Below are positions 18,054-26,670 of a stretch of DNA of 64,000 nt, piece by piece. Below the pieces are notes generated by a model. It made no database searches and was not told where the DNA came from. It saw only the letters and a list, made by a program, of their open reading frames with translations. How positions within the stretch are numbered: position 1 is the stretch's first letter; each line of letters begins with the position of its first letter. A program made the translations under genes and the position numbers. Source of the DNA: Methylobacterium sp. 77 (GTDB taxonomy: Bacteria; Pseudomonadota; Alphaproteobacteria; Rhizobiales; Beijerinckiaceae); the NCBI RefSeq assembly GCF_000372825.1, contig NZ_KB910516.1:3329825-3393824 (forward strand). Direction: 5' to 3'.

Positions 18054-18723
18054 GGATAGGCCGCCGCCTCCAGTCCTGCCACCCTTGCTCGCAGCCAACA
18101 GTAGTTCTCAGAACGCTCCGTTCAGTGTATCGATTAGGTATCAGGCGCGCCTATTGCTCACTCTCATGCAACGGCCCGCTCCGAAGATAACGCCGGTCTT
18201 ACGGATATTATAAGGTAAGCAGCCTTGCCAAAAAACGATTAGGGCGTCCGCCCCTAACTTGAACCGCAGCGCGATGGTCGCCCATCCCACCTTTGCCTCA
18301 CTTACCTATTGGAATTTCTGTACGGCCCCGTCTAGCATCACATTAGCCTCTAGGAAATGTTGACGGGACTTCGGTGCTGGCTAACCGATTAAATGACTAA
18401 TTGCGGTATTTCTTCAGAACCTATCGTGTTCATTAATCAAAATACTGGACTATGAGAAGTCGGCGCAGGAAGATTGTTTTAACTATCTTATATACATACT
18501 ACTATTTGATATATACCGATTAATAACAGAGCAAAGGCTTTATATGAATCGCCATAATCGAACTAAAGTTGACATTAGGATGATAATCTTATAATGTGAG
18601 GGTCGCTGCGGGCTGATTTCGCAGCTGAGCGGATGCCCCCGATGCCCCTGCTGTTGCGACCTTTACCGCCACCCGAGCCTCACTGGCAGCAGGCGGGTGC
18701 ATCCTCCCCCTCATACCTATCGC
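18054..18723. other. 670-base gap with an AT-rich core
   Basis: No gene is supported. From about 18330 to 18600 the base composition turns strongly AT-rich (runs such as TTATATACATACTACTATTTG), very unlike the surrounding DNA. From 18600 to 18723 GC returns, with a leader-like stretch before the hairpin and the gene at 18767. It may be a promoter region for the rightward pair, a silenced foreign patch, or the scar of an insertion. Confidence 0.5.
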
Positions 18724-18745
18724 AAGGCGGCCTTCGGGCCGCCTT
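18724..18745. terminator. Hairpin with UUCG tetraloop
   Basis: AAGGCGGCC (18724-18732) and GGCCGCCTT (18737-18745) close on TTCG, a very stable tetraloop, followed by CGTCGTTT. It lies 21 bases upstream of the next start, so it may be a terminator for upstream transcripts or a leader attenuator. Confidence 0.6.
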
Positions 18746-18766
18746 CGTCGTTTCTGGAGCCCTTTG

Positions 18767-19393
18767 ATGACCCCGAACACCGCCACCACGACAGCAGCAG
18801 CCATACCGACTGGCCTGATCCTATTCGGCCGCGACGAACGGCAACGCCCCCACGCCTCGCGCTTTGCCGCCGGTGACAAGGCCGAGGCCGAGCGCGCCGC
18901 CGGCCTGATGGGCATGCATGTGCTCGAGATCAGCGACGACACTCACCAAAGCCTTGCCGTCAGCCTGCCCCAGGGACGGCTGTTCGGGAGCGGCAAAGCC
19001 TTTGTGCCGTTCGTCAAAGCCGAGCTGTTCAACCGGCTCGTCGCGGCGGCGGGCCTGCCCGATGCGGCCGTACCAGTCGGGGCCGCAGGCAAGGCCGCTG
19101 GCGCCCCTCCAGCCTCAGGGGGCGGGGCGAGTGGCGCCGCTGGCCCCGGAGGCGGTGGCGGGGGCTTCAAGGCGCCGACCGATTGGCCCGGCATCGAACG
19201 CGGCTGCCTCGTACTCGCCTGTGCCGGCCCATCGGAGGGCTGGTTCGAAGCGATCATCATGTACACGAAAGCCGACGACGCGTTCGAGCTTCAGTGGCGC
19301 GACTGGCCCGACGATCCCCTGATCACCCGGTACCGCAGCGAGCTTGGCTTGCTGCCGCCGGGCGCGGTTCAGAGCGCGAAGCCAGGGGCATGA
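18767..19393 (+). CDS. Hypothetical protein with Gly/Ala-rich linker
   Basis: A 208-residue protein with two folded parts joined by a flexible Gly/Ala/Pro linker at about residues 105-135. The N-terminal part (LILFGRDERQRPHASRFAAGDKAEAERAAGLMGMHVLEI) and the C-terminal part (WPGIERGCLVLACAGPSEGWFEAII) match nothing I recognise. GGAG lies ten bases before the ATG. Its stop overlaps the next start (ATGA), coupling it to a DUF3768 gene; such pairs are typical of plasmids and integrated elements. Confidence 0.7.
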   Translation: MTPNTATTTAAAIPTGLILFGRDERQRPHASRFAAGDKAEAERAAGLMGMHVLEISDDTHQSLAVSLPQGRLFGSGKAFVPFVKAELFNRLVAAAGLPDAAVPVGAAGKAAGAPPASGGGASGAAGPGGGGGGFKAPTDWPGIERGCLVLACAGPSEGWFEAIIMYTKADDAFELQWRDWPDDPLITRYRSELGLLPPGAVQSAKPGA

Positions 19394-19761
19394 GCCGACC
19401 TGCCCCCATCAGCGTCGAGGCGGATCCCGCCTCGACTACCCGCACCGAACGAGTGCGTGCCCTGAACGATGCCTTCCGCCAGAGCTTTGCCGGCGGCCAT
19501 GTGATGCTATCGCGCGGGATCGCCAACCTGCCGGAGAATCAGCGTCGCGAGGCCGAGGCGGCGGTGCAATCGTTCGCGGCCTTCAGCGTCGCCGACGACC
19601 CGTATGGCGAGCACGATTTCGGCGCCTTCGATCTCGCTGGGCACCGGTGTTTCTGGAAGATCGACACCTACGACCGCGCCATGGTCGGGCACTCGCCTGA
19701 CCCGTCCGACCCGGCGGTGACCGTGCGCATCCTCACCATCATGCTGGCCCAGGAATACTGA
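19390..19761 (+). CDS. DUF3768 domain protein
   Basis: A 123-residue protein fitting DUF3768. The hallmarks are RVRALNDAFRQSFAGGHVMLSRGIANLP, then DDPYGEHDFGAFDLAGHRCFWKIDTYD and the end DPAVTVRILTIMLAQEY. Function is unknown; the family is frequent in alphaproteobacterial plasmids and genomic islands. It starts inside the stop of the previous gene. Confidence 0.85.
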   Translation: MSRPAPISVEADPASTTRTERVRALNDAFRQSFAGGHVMLSRGIANLPENQRREAEAAVQSFAAFSVADDPYGEHDFGAFDLAGHRCFWKIDTYDRAMVGHSPDPSDPAVTVRILTIMLAQEY

Positions 19762-20094
19762 GCCTCCGACACCGATAGCCGTGCCTGCCGGCTGCCCAGC
19801 CGACGCACCCGCCCAAACGCCGATTTGCGTGCCCCCGGCCACAACGCCGCTCTTGTCACCACCCCTTCATTAGGATTGTCCGTCGTCAGATGATTTGGGA
19901 CATTCAGCGGTGTTCAGGAGCGGAGGCTCTGGTCCATCTGGGGTAAGAGGTTATTCGAACAAGGCGCCTGACTGCCTTTCACCTAACTTGGCAGTTGAAC
20001 GGTCCGGCCGATGTTGACCCATGCCAGCCGTGCCGACAGCCGTCAGCGCTTCCCGGAAGCGGCCATTCGTCGTCCGAACAGCAACGCTCATCCC
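19762..20094. other. 333-base gap without a gene
   Basis: The region separates the DUF3768 gene from the convergent LysR gene. No coding frame with natural-looking protein, no strong hairpin and no repeat was seen. Confidence 0.5.
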
Positions 20095-21003
20095 TCAGGC
20101 TGTCCGGTCGCCTTCTGACAAACTGCCGACCCGTTCTGCCGCGAAGCGCTCGCGGAGCCATGCTCCGGCGGGGCCACAGGGGCGCTGCTTGTGCCAGACC
20201 AGTTCCAGGGCGATGGGCCAGTCACCCTTGTCGAACTGCAGATCCGGCGTGACAAGGTATGGCGCGGTGAGGGATGCGGCGATGACGTGATCGGTGACGA
20301 AGGCCCAGCCTATCCCGTGCTTCACCATTTCCAGAATGACCCAGTGGCTCTCCACCCACCACACCTCGGCGGCCACCCGCAGACGGCGCTTCTCCGGTCC
20401 GTCGCTGCGGGCGGCGACGAGGATCTGGCGGTAGCGCTTGAGCTCCTCCCACTCCACCCGCGCCTTCGCCAGCGGATGGTCGCGCCCGCACACGAGCTTG
20501 AGGGGCACCCAGCCGATGGTCTGGAAGCCGAGCTCTGTGGGCAGCACCTCCTGACGCCACATCACGCCAAGGTCGGCGGCTCCAGACTGCACCATGCGGC
20601 TGACATCCTCCATCAGCGGGAAGAGAAGCTCCAGTTCCACGAAAGGGAAGCGCCCGGCGAAGTCGGCGAACAGAGCGCCGAGGGCATGCTCGGGATAGAG
20701 TTCGTCGATGGCGACCACCAGACGGTTCTCTACCCGCTGTTCCAGGCTGCTCGCCACCCCAATTAAGTGCTCCCGCCGGTCGAGCACGACCTGCGCCTCC
20801 AGCAGCAGCCGTTCACCCGCCGGGGTGAGCACTGGGTTCCTACCTGCCCGGCTGAACAGGGCTAGACCTAGATCCGCCTCGAGGTTCGCCACGTGTGTAC
20901 TGACGGCCGACTGTGCCTTGTGCAGCACGCGGGCAGCCCCAGAAAACGACCCAGCCTCGGCCGCCGCCACGAAGGCCTGAAGTTGGTCGAAGGAGACAGT
21001 CAC
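20095..21003 (-). CDS. LysR family transcriptional regulator
   Basis: A 302-residue LysR regulator. The N-terminal winged helix (FDQLQAFVAAAEAGSFSGAARVLHKAQSAVSTHVANLEADLG) binds DNA, and the rest is the two-lobed effector-binding domain. Start is GTG at 21003. It is divergently placed 88 bases from a PACE-type efflux gene, so it most likely controls that gene and itself, as AceR controls aceI in Acinetobacter. Confidence 0.9.
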   Translation of the reverse strand: MTVSFDQLQAFVAAAEAGSFSGAARVLHKAQSAVSTHVANLEADLGLALFSRAGRNPVLTPAGERLLLEAQVVLDRREHLIGVASSLEQRVENRLVVAIDELYPEHALGALFADFAGRFPFVELELLFPLMEDVSRMVQSGAADLGVMWRQEVLPTELGFQTIGWVPLKLVCGRDHPLAKARVEWEELKRYRQILVAARSDGPEKRRLRVAAEVWWVESHWVILEMVKHGIGWAFVTDHVIAASLTAPYLVTPDLQFDKGDWPIALELVWHKQRPCGPAGAWLRERFAAERVGSLSEGDRTA

Positions 21004-21091
21004 CTATCTAATTTCCAGATATATTCCAACTTTCGGGTGGGAGTATCACAGATAGAAAGCAGTGGACCAGAGGCACCTTCCAGGCAAATTC

Positions 21092-21535
21092 ATGCGCAGC
21101 ACACGCGACCGTATCCGGCACGCCATACTGTTCGAGGTAGTTGGGCTCGCGCTCATTATTCCGCTTGGGACCGTGCTGTTCGGCCTGCACGGTTCCGATA
21201 TGGGCGCGATCGGTGTGGGCAGCGCTCTCGTGGCGACGACGTGGAACTACGCCTACAACCTCGGCTTCGATCGAGCGATGCAGCGGCTGGTCGGGCACAC
21301 GCGCAAGACCCTCGTCCTACGGGTCGGTCACGCCGTGTTGTTCGAAGCGGGCCTGCTCGTTATCCTGCTGCCTGCGATCGCCTGGTACCTTGGCATTGGC
21401 CTCGCCCAGGCCTTCGTCATGGATATTGCGATCGCAGCGTTCTACGTGGCCTACGCATTCCTCTTCAATCTTGCCTACGACCGGTCCTTTCCCCTGCCGG
21501 ACTGGAGCGAGGTCGCAGCAGAGCCTTCCCAGTGA
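21092..21535 (+). CDS. PACE family multidrug efflux transporter
   Basis: A 147-residue inner-membrane protein with four predicted membrane helices in two tandem 'bacterial transmembrane pair' units. The first begins MRSTRDRIRHAILFEVVGL and the second TRKTLVLRVGHAVLFEAGLL; both repeat the R-x-x-H-A-x-L-F-E motif typical of chlorhexidine-type proton-driven efflux proteins. WNYAYNLGFDRAM and FNLAYDRSFPLP are the matching loop motifs. I chose ATG 21092 because the first repeat starts there. The LysR gene faces it. Confidence 0.88.
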   Translation: MRSTRDRIRHAILFEVVGLALIIPLGTVLFGLHGSDMGAIGVGSALVATTWNYAYNLGFDRAMQRLVGHTRKTLVLRVGHAVLFEAGLLVILLPAIAWYLGIGLAQAFVMDIAIAAFYVAYAFLFNLAYDRSFPLPDWSEVAAEPSQ

Positions 21536-21721
21536 GCACGTCCGAAACGCGCATCCGCCTTCCGGTATCAGGCTGCGGCCACCGAAAAACGGGAGCAAAT
21601 ATGCAGCTGAAGGCTCTCTTCCACTCGTCGCGCCAAACGCTGCTACCAACCCGAACTCCCCGTCCAGGCTATTTCACACCTTGCCTTTATTAGGCGGACG
21701 CTGGATCGGTGCCGCACGTCA

Positions 21722-22465
21722 TCACTCGCCGCCGTGCAGGGTCCGACCGAAGAGCGTAAGCATTTCGCTCCAGCCACGCTCGGCGGCGGCGTGATCGTAG
21801 ACGGGAAAGTCCGGCATCATCCAACCGTGCGCGGCGGGGTAAGTTTGCGTCGTATAACGTACCCCGGCCTCCGTTAGAGATCTCTGCAGTCGCTCGGCCA
21901 TCGCAGGCGGGTAGCTGCCGTCGTTATCCGCCGCGCCGATGTAGACCTCCGCCTTCAGCGTCGGCGCGAAAAGGTGGGGGCTGGTCGGCGCATCAGTTGC
22001 GAGATTGCCCCCGTGAAAGCTTGCGGCCGCCGCGAACCGCTCGGGGTAGGTTCCCGCTGTGGCTAGGGCCATGCCGCCGCCCATGCAGAAGCCCACCACC
22101 CCAATCTTGCGACCTCCGACGTCGTCGCGCGTATCAAGGTAAGCGAGCAGGGCCTCTGCATCCTCAGCAGCCTTGATGGGACTCGTCGTAGACATCAGCG
22201 GTCCAAGGATAGCGCGAAAGTCACCCGCGAACACCTCCTTGGGCACGAACGGCCCATAGGGTCCGTAACGGTAGAACAGATCCGGCAGCAGGACGATGTA
22301 GCCCGAGTTAGCGAGCTGTTGGGCCATGTCGAGCAGCGCCGGCCGGATACCACCGGCGTCCATGAGGAAGATCACCGCGGGCCATAGTCCGTCGCTGACG
22401 GGAGTCATCAAGTACAACGGGCAATCGCCGTCGCGCGTCCTGATCGTGATTCGCTCGTTCGGCAT
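21722..22465 (-). CDS. Dienelactone hydrolase family protein
   Basis: A 247-residue alpha/beta hydrolase of the dienelactone hydrolase family. The cysteine nucleophile is in VVGFCMGGGMALA, the acid is likely in YIGAADNDGSYPP, and the histidine is in YPAAHGWMMPD. The family opens lactone rings in chlorocatechol breakdown, but many members have other or unknown esters as substrates. No aromatic-degradation genes are nearby, so the substrate is open. Cytoplasmic; ATG 22465. Confidence 0.85.
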   Translation of the reverse strand: MPNERITIRTRDGDCPLYLMTPVSDGLWPAVIFLMDAGGIRPALLDMAQQLANSGYIVLLPDLFYRYGPYGPFVPKEVFAGDFRAILGPLMSTTSPIKAAEDAEALLAYLDTRDDVGGRKIGVVGFCMGGGMALATAGTYPERFAAAASFHGGNLATDAPTSPHLFAPTLKAEVYIGAADNDGSYPPAMAERLQRSLTEAGVRYTTQTYPAAHGWMMPDFPVYDHAAAERGWSEMLTLFGRTLHGGE

Positions 22466-22590
22466 GAGGTGGTCCTGCGCCAGACATCTACAATGTTCGC
22501 CTCGGACGACTTACGACCGACCGCAGACCACCCATCACGGGCGTTTGATGGAGGTAGCAAGGTTTGATTTGCCGTCGATAAATCTATGGG

Positions 22591-22629
22591 CAGATGACCC
22601 TGCTCTAGGTTGTAGAACAGGGTCATCTG
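22591..22629. repeat. Inverted repeat, terminator or operator
   Basis: CAGATGACCCTG (22591-22602) and CAGGGTCATCTG (22618-22629) are perfect complements. After one mismatch, TCT/AGA extends the stem to a 7-base loop. It lies between the end of the methyltransferase gene and the start of the dienelactone hydrolase gene. There is no T-run on the transcribed strand, so an operator is as likely as a terminator. Confidence 0.5.
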
Positions 22630-22682
22630 ACACGGCCGTGTGATTTCTCATCACCCTATTGGCACTATCTGTCGTCCTTTGG

Positions 22683-23309
22683 TCATGGCGTTCGACCAAT
22701 TACTGCCCATAGTGGATCGCTGAGTTCGCCCTCCGGCATTACGCCATAGGCCTCTACGGTGAGGAACCCGGCGTGCCGCAAATAGAGGTCGATGAGCCGC
22801 ACTTTATCGTCCCCGCTTAGCGCGCGCCAGATGGCCACCGCCTTGGATGCGAAACACCGATTCGAGAAGGTGATGATCACGGGGGCGTCCGGCACCAGTA
22901 CCCGCGCGACCTCGCTGAGGACTGCCACAGGGTCTTGGAGGTACTGAACCCCGACGCAGATGAGGGCGGCGTCGATGCCGGCGGTTTCCAGGGGCAGGGT
23001 CGGATCGGCGTTGAGATCCTGCACGAAATGCTGCGTCAGGCGCGGGTTGGCGGCAAGCTCGCGTTCGTTCAATCCATGCCCGATCACACTGGCGTAAGCG
23101 GCCTCCCCAGGCAGGTGGCTGACCCAACTCGACATCAAGTCGAGGATGCGACCGCCGGGCGGCAGGTGCGAGCGATAGAAGTCGGTGACGGCTTCGATGG
23201 CTGCGTCGTCGATATGGGTGACGAAGCGGGGCTGCGCGTAGAACAGGGTATCTGGTGTATGATCCTGCTTGGCAAAAGCTTCGGGGGGCAATCCGGGAAG
23301 GCTAGTCAT
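22683..23309 (-). CDS. Class I SAM-dependent methyltransferase
   Basis: A 208-residue protein with a methyltransferase-like core: GGRILDLMSSWVSHLPGEAAY replaces the usual Gly-rich motif I, followed by HFVQDLNADPTLPLETAGIDAALICVGVQYLQDPVAVLSEVARVLVPDAPVIITFSNRCF, which fits motifs II to post-III. The substrate is unknown. A double TCCTAGGA palindrome lies about 95 bases upstream of the start, suggesting local regulation. Confidence 0.75.
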   Translation of the reverse strand: MTSLPGLPPEAFAKQDHTPDTLFYAQPRFVTHIDDAAIEAVTDFYRSHLPPGGRILDLMSSWVSHLPGEAAYASVIGHGLNERELAANPRLTQHFVQDLNADPTLPLETAGIDAALICVGVQYLQDPVAVLSEVARVLVPDAPVIITFSNRCFASKAVAIWRALSGDDKVRLIDLYLRHAGFLTVEAYGVMPEGELSDPLWAVIGRTP

Positions 23310-23740
23310 GATGGTCCCCGTTTGCCTTTCTTACCGTCCGACGAGACTCCGCGCGTCTGGCGAAGCCCGCTCAGCCGCACGCCTCCTTATTTTGGTGATG
23401 ATCCTAGGATTTGTCCTAGGAGTGATCGTCGCGCCCTACTGGTAGGCAATGGTGGAAAACTGACGCTCGGCACCGACCCTAGACGTCCGAGAAGGGTGGC
23501 AACTGGAACCTTGCATCTCGCCGTGAAGTAGACGTTCCGTTTCCAACCCAACTTGGTCGTACAAGTTGCCGCGAGCAACGCCCAAAAGCGGGCACTTCGC
23601 ATGCGACCATGACGTCAGTAGGTCATATCCCATTGGGGCTGTTTGATATGCGCGTCTGATGTCTTGACCGCTGTGAAACGACGCCGCTGGTCTTAGGTCG
23701 AAACAGGCGATCCTTTAAGCGCGCAACCGATCGATCGACG
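23310..23740. other. 431-base gap with degenerate sequence
   Basis: It contains the palindrome pair at 23402-23421. Short frames on the minus strand look like random coding. A GTCCGAGAAGGGT motif (23485-23497) recurs at 29581-29593 in another gap, hinting at related non-coding or remnant DNA. Confidence 0.4.
23402..23421. promoter_or_regulatory. Twin TCCTAGGA palindromes
   Basis: Two 8-bp palindromes (23402-23409 and 23414-23421) are separated by TTTG, upstream of the leftward methyltransferase gene. The arrangement resembles a double operator. Confidence 0.4.
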
Positions 23741-24049
23741 TCAAGCACGAGTCGCCAACTTTGGAAGGCGCGTGGAGATCACGCTTTCTAGCGCCGTCAG
23801 CCAGCACTCATAATAGTCCCAGGTTGGATCATCAGGGTGGTGCTGCGCCTCCCACGCGGCGATCTCTCGGATGAGGGCCTCCCGGAAGTCCTCCCACTCG
23901 AAGTGGCCGTCCCGCGCCAGAGCAATCGCCAAGCCGAAGGCCTCGCGCTCCCAGGGATGCGCGAAGCAGAGGCTGCCGTTCGTCCGCGGAGGCGTGTCCG
24001 GTTGGTTCAGCATGCTGGCAACCGCGAAGTGCTCGAAGCGCGTCTGCAT
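23741..24049 (-). CDS. Nitrile hydratase accessory protein
   Basis: A 102-residue protein of the family that loads cobalt into the nitrile hydratase alpha subunit by subunit exchange. The family signature is clear: FAHPWEREAFGLAIALARDGHFEWEDFREALIREIAAWE, then TWDYYECWLTALESVI near the C-terminus, which resembles the beta subunit N-terminus. It is the last gene of the beta-alpha-accessory order and lies 12 bases after the alpha gene. Confidence 0.88.
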   Translation of the reverse strand: MQTRFEHFAVASMLNQPDTPPRTNGSLCFAHPWEREAFGLAIALARDGHFEWEDFREALIREIAAWEAQHHPDDPTWDYYECWLTALESVISTRLPKLATRA

Positions 24050-24061
24050 CCGCAGGCCCCC

Positions 24062-24685
24062 TCAGGCAGCTTTCGGCAGGACAACCGCCACGCCCATCAT
24101 CGCCTCGGGCGTCACCAGCGTTGCCAGTTCGTCCTCGCTCATGCCCTGGGTGCCGTCGGGCCGTTCCGGCACCACGAACCAGCGGATCTGGGCCGAGCTG
24201 TCCCAGGTTCGGATCTCCTTGGCCGGATCGACCTGCAGGCCGAACTCCCGGAGCACCGCACGCGGCTCGCGGGCAGCGCGGGCCCGGAACGACGGGTCCT
24301 TGTACCAGTAGGGCGGCAGTCCCAGCACAGGCCAGGGATAGCACGAGCACAGGGTGCAGATGATGAGGTTATGGACATCGGGCGTGTTGGCAACGGCCCG
24401 CATGTGCTCGCCTTCCGCGCCAGCCGCCCCCGTTGGCAGGCCGAGTTGGGCGACGGCCGCCATGGTGTCGTTCACCAGAAGGGCCTTGAAGGCATCGTCC
24501 GTCCAGGCCCGGGCAACAAGTTTGGCGCCGTTGAACGGTCCCATCTCGGTGGCGAAGGCCTGCATAACCTTGTCGACGGTCTGGTCGGTGATGATGCCCT
24601 TCTCGATCAGCAAGGCTTCGAGTGCGCGCACGCGGGCGGCGTTGCGTCGCTCGCGATCGTCGGGATAGGCAAAGCGGTCGGTCAT
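24062..24685 (-). CDS. nthA: Nitrile hydratase alpha subunit, cobalt type
   Basis: Catalytic subunit that hydrates nitriles to amides. The metal-binding loop reads CTLCSCYPWP; threonine after the first cysteine marks the cobalt rather than the iron (CSLCSC) class. The two later cysteines are normally oxidised to sulfinic and sulfenic acids. At 207 residues from ATG 24683-24685 it is typical. It lies 11 bases after the beta gene and before the accessory gene. Confidence 0.95.
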   Translation of the reverse strand: MTDRFAYPDDRERRNAARVRALEALLIEKGIITDQTVDKVMQAFATEMGPFNGAKLVARAWTDDAFKALLVNDTMAAVAQLGLPTGAAGAEGEHMRAVANTPDVHNLIICTLCSCYPWPVLGLPPYWYKDPSFRARAAREPRAVLREFGLQVDPAKEIRTWDSSAQIRWFVVPERPDGTQGMSEDELATLVTPEAMMGVAVVLPKAA

Positions 24686-24696
24686 CGGTACCTCCC

Positions 24697-25431
24697 TCAG
24701 GCGGCGGCCCGCGCGTCCAGCGGGCGAAGATAGGCGTCGAATAGGTCGGCGTAGAGGATGAAACTGGGCTCGGCGTTGCCTGGCCAGAGCTGCTGCGGAT
24801 CGAACTTCACGCAGTAGACCGGCATGGCCGGGCCGATGCCGTCGGGTCCCGTCGAACAGAGATAGCTGAAGGCATCGTCGTAGACGGTCTCGACGATGCC
24901 GGTTCGGTTGCGCAGGTAACCCGGCAGGCGGGTGTGGTCCAGCGTGGGCGGATCCCCGACGAGCACCGTGTCGCCGACGGAAAACCGCGGTGCGTGCGCC
25001 CATTCATGCCACGGCGAGTCGCCCTCGATCAGGTAGCGATGAATCCGATCGTCGATCTCGGATGTCCCGCCCATGGGCAAGGGCTCGGCGGGATTGGCCA
25101 GATAGGCGTCCGTCCGGGCATCGAGTTCGGCTTGCGTGATGTAGCCGTTGGCCACGAAGTAGCTGGAGATACCGCCGAGCCACTTTTCGTAGTAGCGATA
25201 CTTGAAGTAGTCGAACGGGTTCATCGCCTCCGCGCCCTTGCGCAGGTCGGCCCAGGTCCAGATCGTGCGAAAGCCGCTCGACGTCTGCGGCAGGCTCAGG
25301 TGTGGGCTGAGCGCCATCATGGCGGTGTGAATGCCGAAGATGCGCTCTTCCCAGGGCTCTACGAACACACGTAGTTCGGGCTTGACCGGATCAAGGCCTT
25401 CAAGGCCGCCGAGGGCGTGCTGAAGTTTCAT
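24697..25431 (-). CDS. nthB: Nitrile hydratase beta subunit
   Basis: Second subunit of the heteromer. The N-terminal helix region (HALGGLEGLDPVKPELRVFVEPWEERIFGIHTAMMALS) and the C-terminal SH3-like barrel (FSVGDTVLVGDPPTLDHTRLPGYLRNRTGIVETVY, then YCVKFDPQQLWPG) are both intact. I use ATG 25429-25431 (MKLQHALGG) with GGAAAGGAAG-like text upstream on the coding strand; the frame is open to 25500. 244 residues, slightly longer than common beta subunits. Confidence 0.93.
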   Translation of the reverse strand: MKLQHALGGLEGLDPVKPELRVFVEPWEERIFGIHTAMMALSPHLSLPQTSSGFRTIWTWADLRKGAEAMNPFDYFKYRYYEKWLGGISSYFVANGYITQAELDARTDAYLANPAEPLPMGGTSEIDDRIHRYLIEGDSPWHEWAHAPRFSVGDTVLVGDPPTLDHTRLPGYLRNRTGIVETVYDDAFSYLCSTGPDGIGPAMPVYCVKFDPQQLWPGNAEPSFILYADLFDAYLRPLDARAAA

Positions 25432-25507
25432 CGAGCCTTCCTTTCCTGAGGTTGAAACCACGCTCGAGCCTGTCGGGTCCGGCCCGGCCGCGGTTGGCAT
25501 ACGCGCA

Positions 25508-26518
25508 TTAGGCAGCAGATCGCATGATCGTGCAGGCGTTCACCTCGGCCTCGATCTCGGCTCGGGCGAGGTTGCGCCCGATGAAGACGATCTCGCCGCG
25601 ACGTGCCTCGCCGGGGCACCAGGGGCGTCCGGGCCGACCATCGAGCGTCATGTGGACGCCGTGGAAAACGTAGCGGCGGGCCTCGCCACTGAGCGGCACG
25701 ATGCCCTTGATGCGGAAGATGTCGGCGCCCCGGGCCTGAACGAAGCGGTTCAGCCAGGTGAAGAAGCGGGACGGATCGAAGTCCTCATCGGTGGCGACCA
25801 CCACGCTCGCGATGGTGTCGTCGTGCTCATGCGTGAGGTCGGATAAAAGCTCCGGTTCGATGCTGAGCGCATTCCTGAGGTCGAAGGCGTGGAGGTCGAG
25901 AACCGCATCGGCAGGGATCGATCCGTCCTTCACCCGGCGGATGCGAGCGAGCGGATTCAGGCGGCGCAGGTCGGCTTCGCAGGTGGCGAGCTGCGTCTCA
26001 TCGACGAGGTCGGTCTTGTTCAGGAGCAGGAGGTCCGCAAAGGCGATCTGCTCCTGCGCCACGTTCTCGCCACCCGCCGCTTCCGCCTCGGCGCCGAGGG
26101 CGAGCCAGAGCGGATTGTGCCGGGCGTCCACGACCGTCACCAGCGCGTCGAGTTCGGTTTCCGCGCGCAGCCGCTCGTCGAGGATGAAGCTCTGGATGAT
26201 GGGTGCCGGGTCCGCGAGGCCGGTGGTCTCGATCAGGATTCGGCGAACTCGCTGCGGGCGTGCCAGCAGGCGCTCGATCGTGCTGACGAGGTCCGCCCGC
26301 ACGGTGCAGCAGATGCAGCCGTTGTTGATCTCGATGATGTCCTCGTCGACGCCGACGACGAGTTGGCCGTCGATGCCGACCGCGCCGAACTCGTTGACGA
26401 TCACGGCCGTTCCGGCCGCGCCGTCCTGCGCGAGCAACTGGTTGAGGAGCGTCGTCTTGCCCGAGCCGAGAAATCCCGTGATGACCGTGACCGGGATCTT
26501 GGCACCGTTTGCCGACAT
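25508..26518 (-). CDS. CobW/COG0523 GTPase, probable cobalt metallochaperone for nitrile hydratase
   Basis: A 336-residue G3E GTPase. The P-loop is GFLGSGKTTLLN, the metal-binding motif is GCICC (Cys-x-Cys-Cys), the base motif is LLNKTDL, and a CobW C-terminal domain begins near DDTIASVV. Homologues beside nitrile hydratases act as activators that deliver metal. It is upstream of the beta gene by 76 bases on the same strand, so the order is GTPase, beta, alpha, accessory. The frame is open far upstream, but MSANGAKIPVTVITG at 26518 is the natural start. Confidence 0.9.
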   Translation of the reverse strand: MSANGAKIPVTVITGFLGSGKTTLLNQLLAQDGAAGTAVIVNEFGAVGIDGQLVVGVDEDIIEINNGCICCTVRADLVSTIERLLARPQRVRRILIETTGLADPAPIIQSFILDERLRAETELDALVTVVDARHNPLWLALGAEAEAAGGENVAQEQIAFADLLLLNKTDLVDETQLATCEADLRRLNPLARIRRVKDGSIPADAVLDLHAFDLRNALSIEPELLSDLTHEHDDTIASVVVATDEDFDPSRFFTWLNRFVQARGADIFRIKGIVPLSGEARRYVFHGVHMTLDGRPGRPWCPGEARRGEIVFIGRNLARAEIEAEVNACTIMRSAA

Positions 26519-26670
26519 GGGTTCTCTCCGAAGAGGGCGCGTGCGTCCATGCAAGCCTAAGTCCAGGCCGCCGTTCGGAGCCAGCGCTGGCTGACGATGC
26601 TTCCTGCCAAACGGCCGACGAATCGAGACACCGGATCCGAGCGCGTCGTGTCCGGGGCCGCAAGCTCTGG

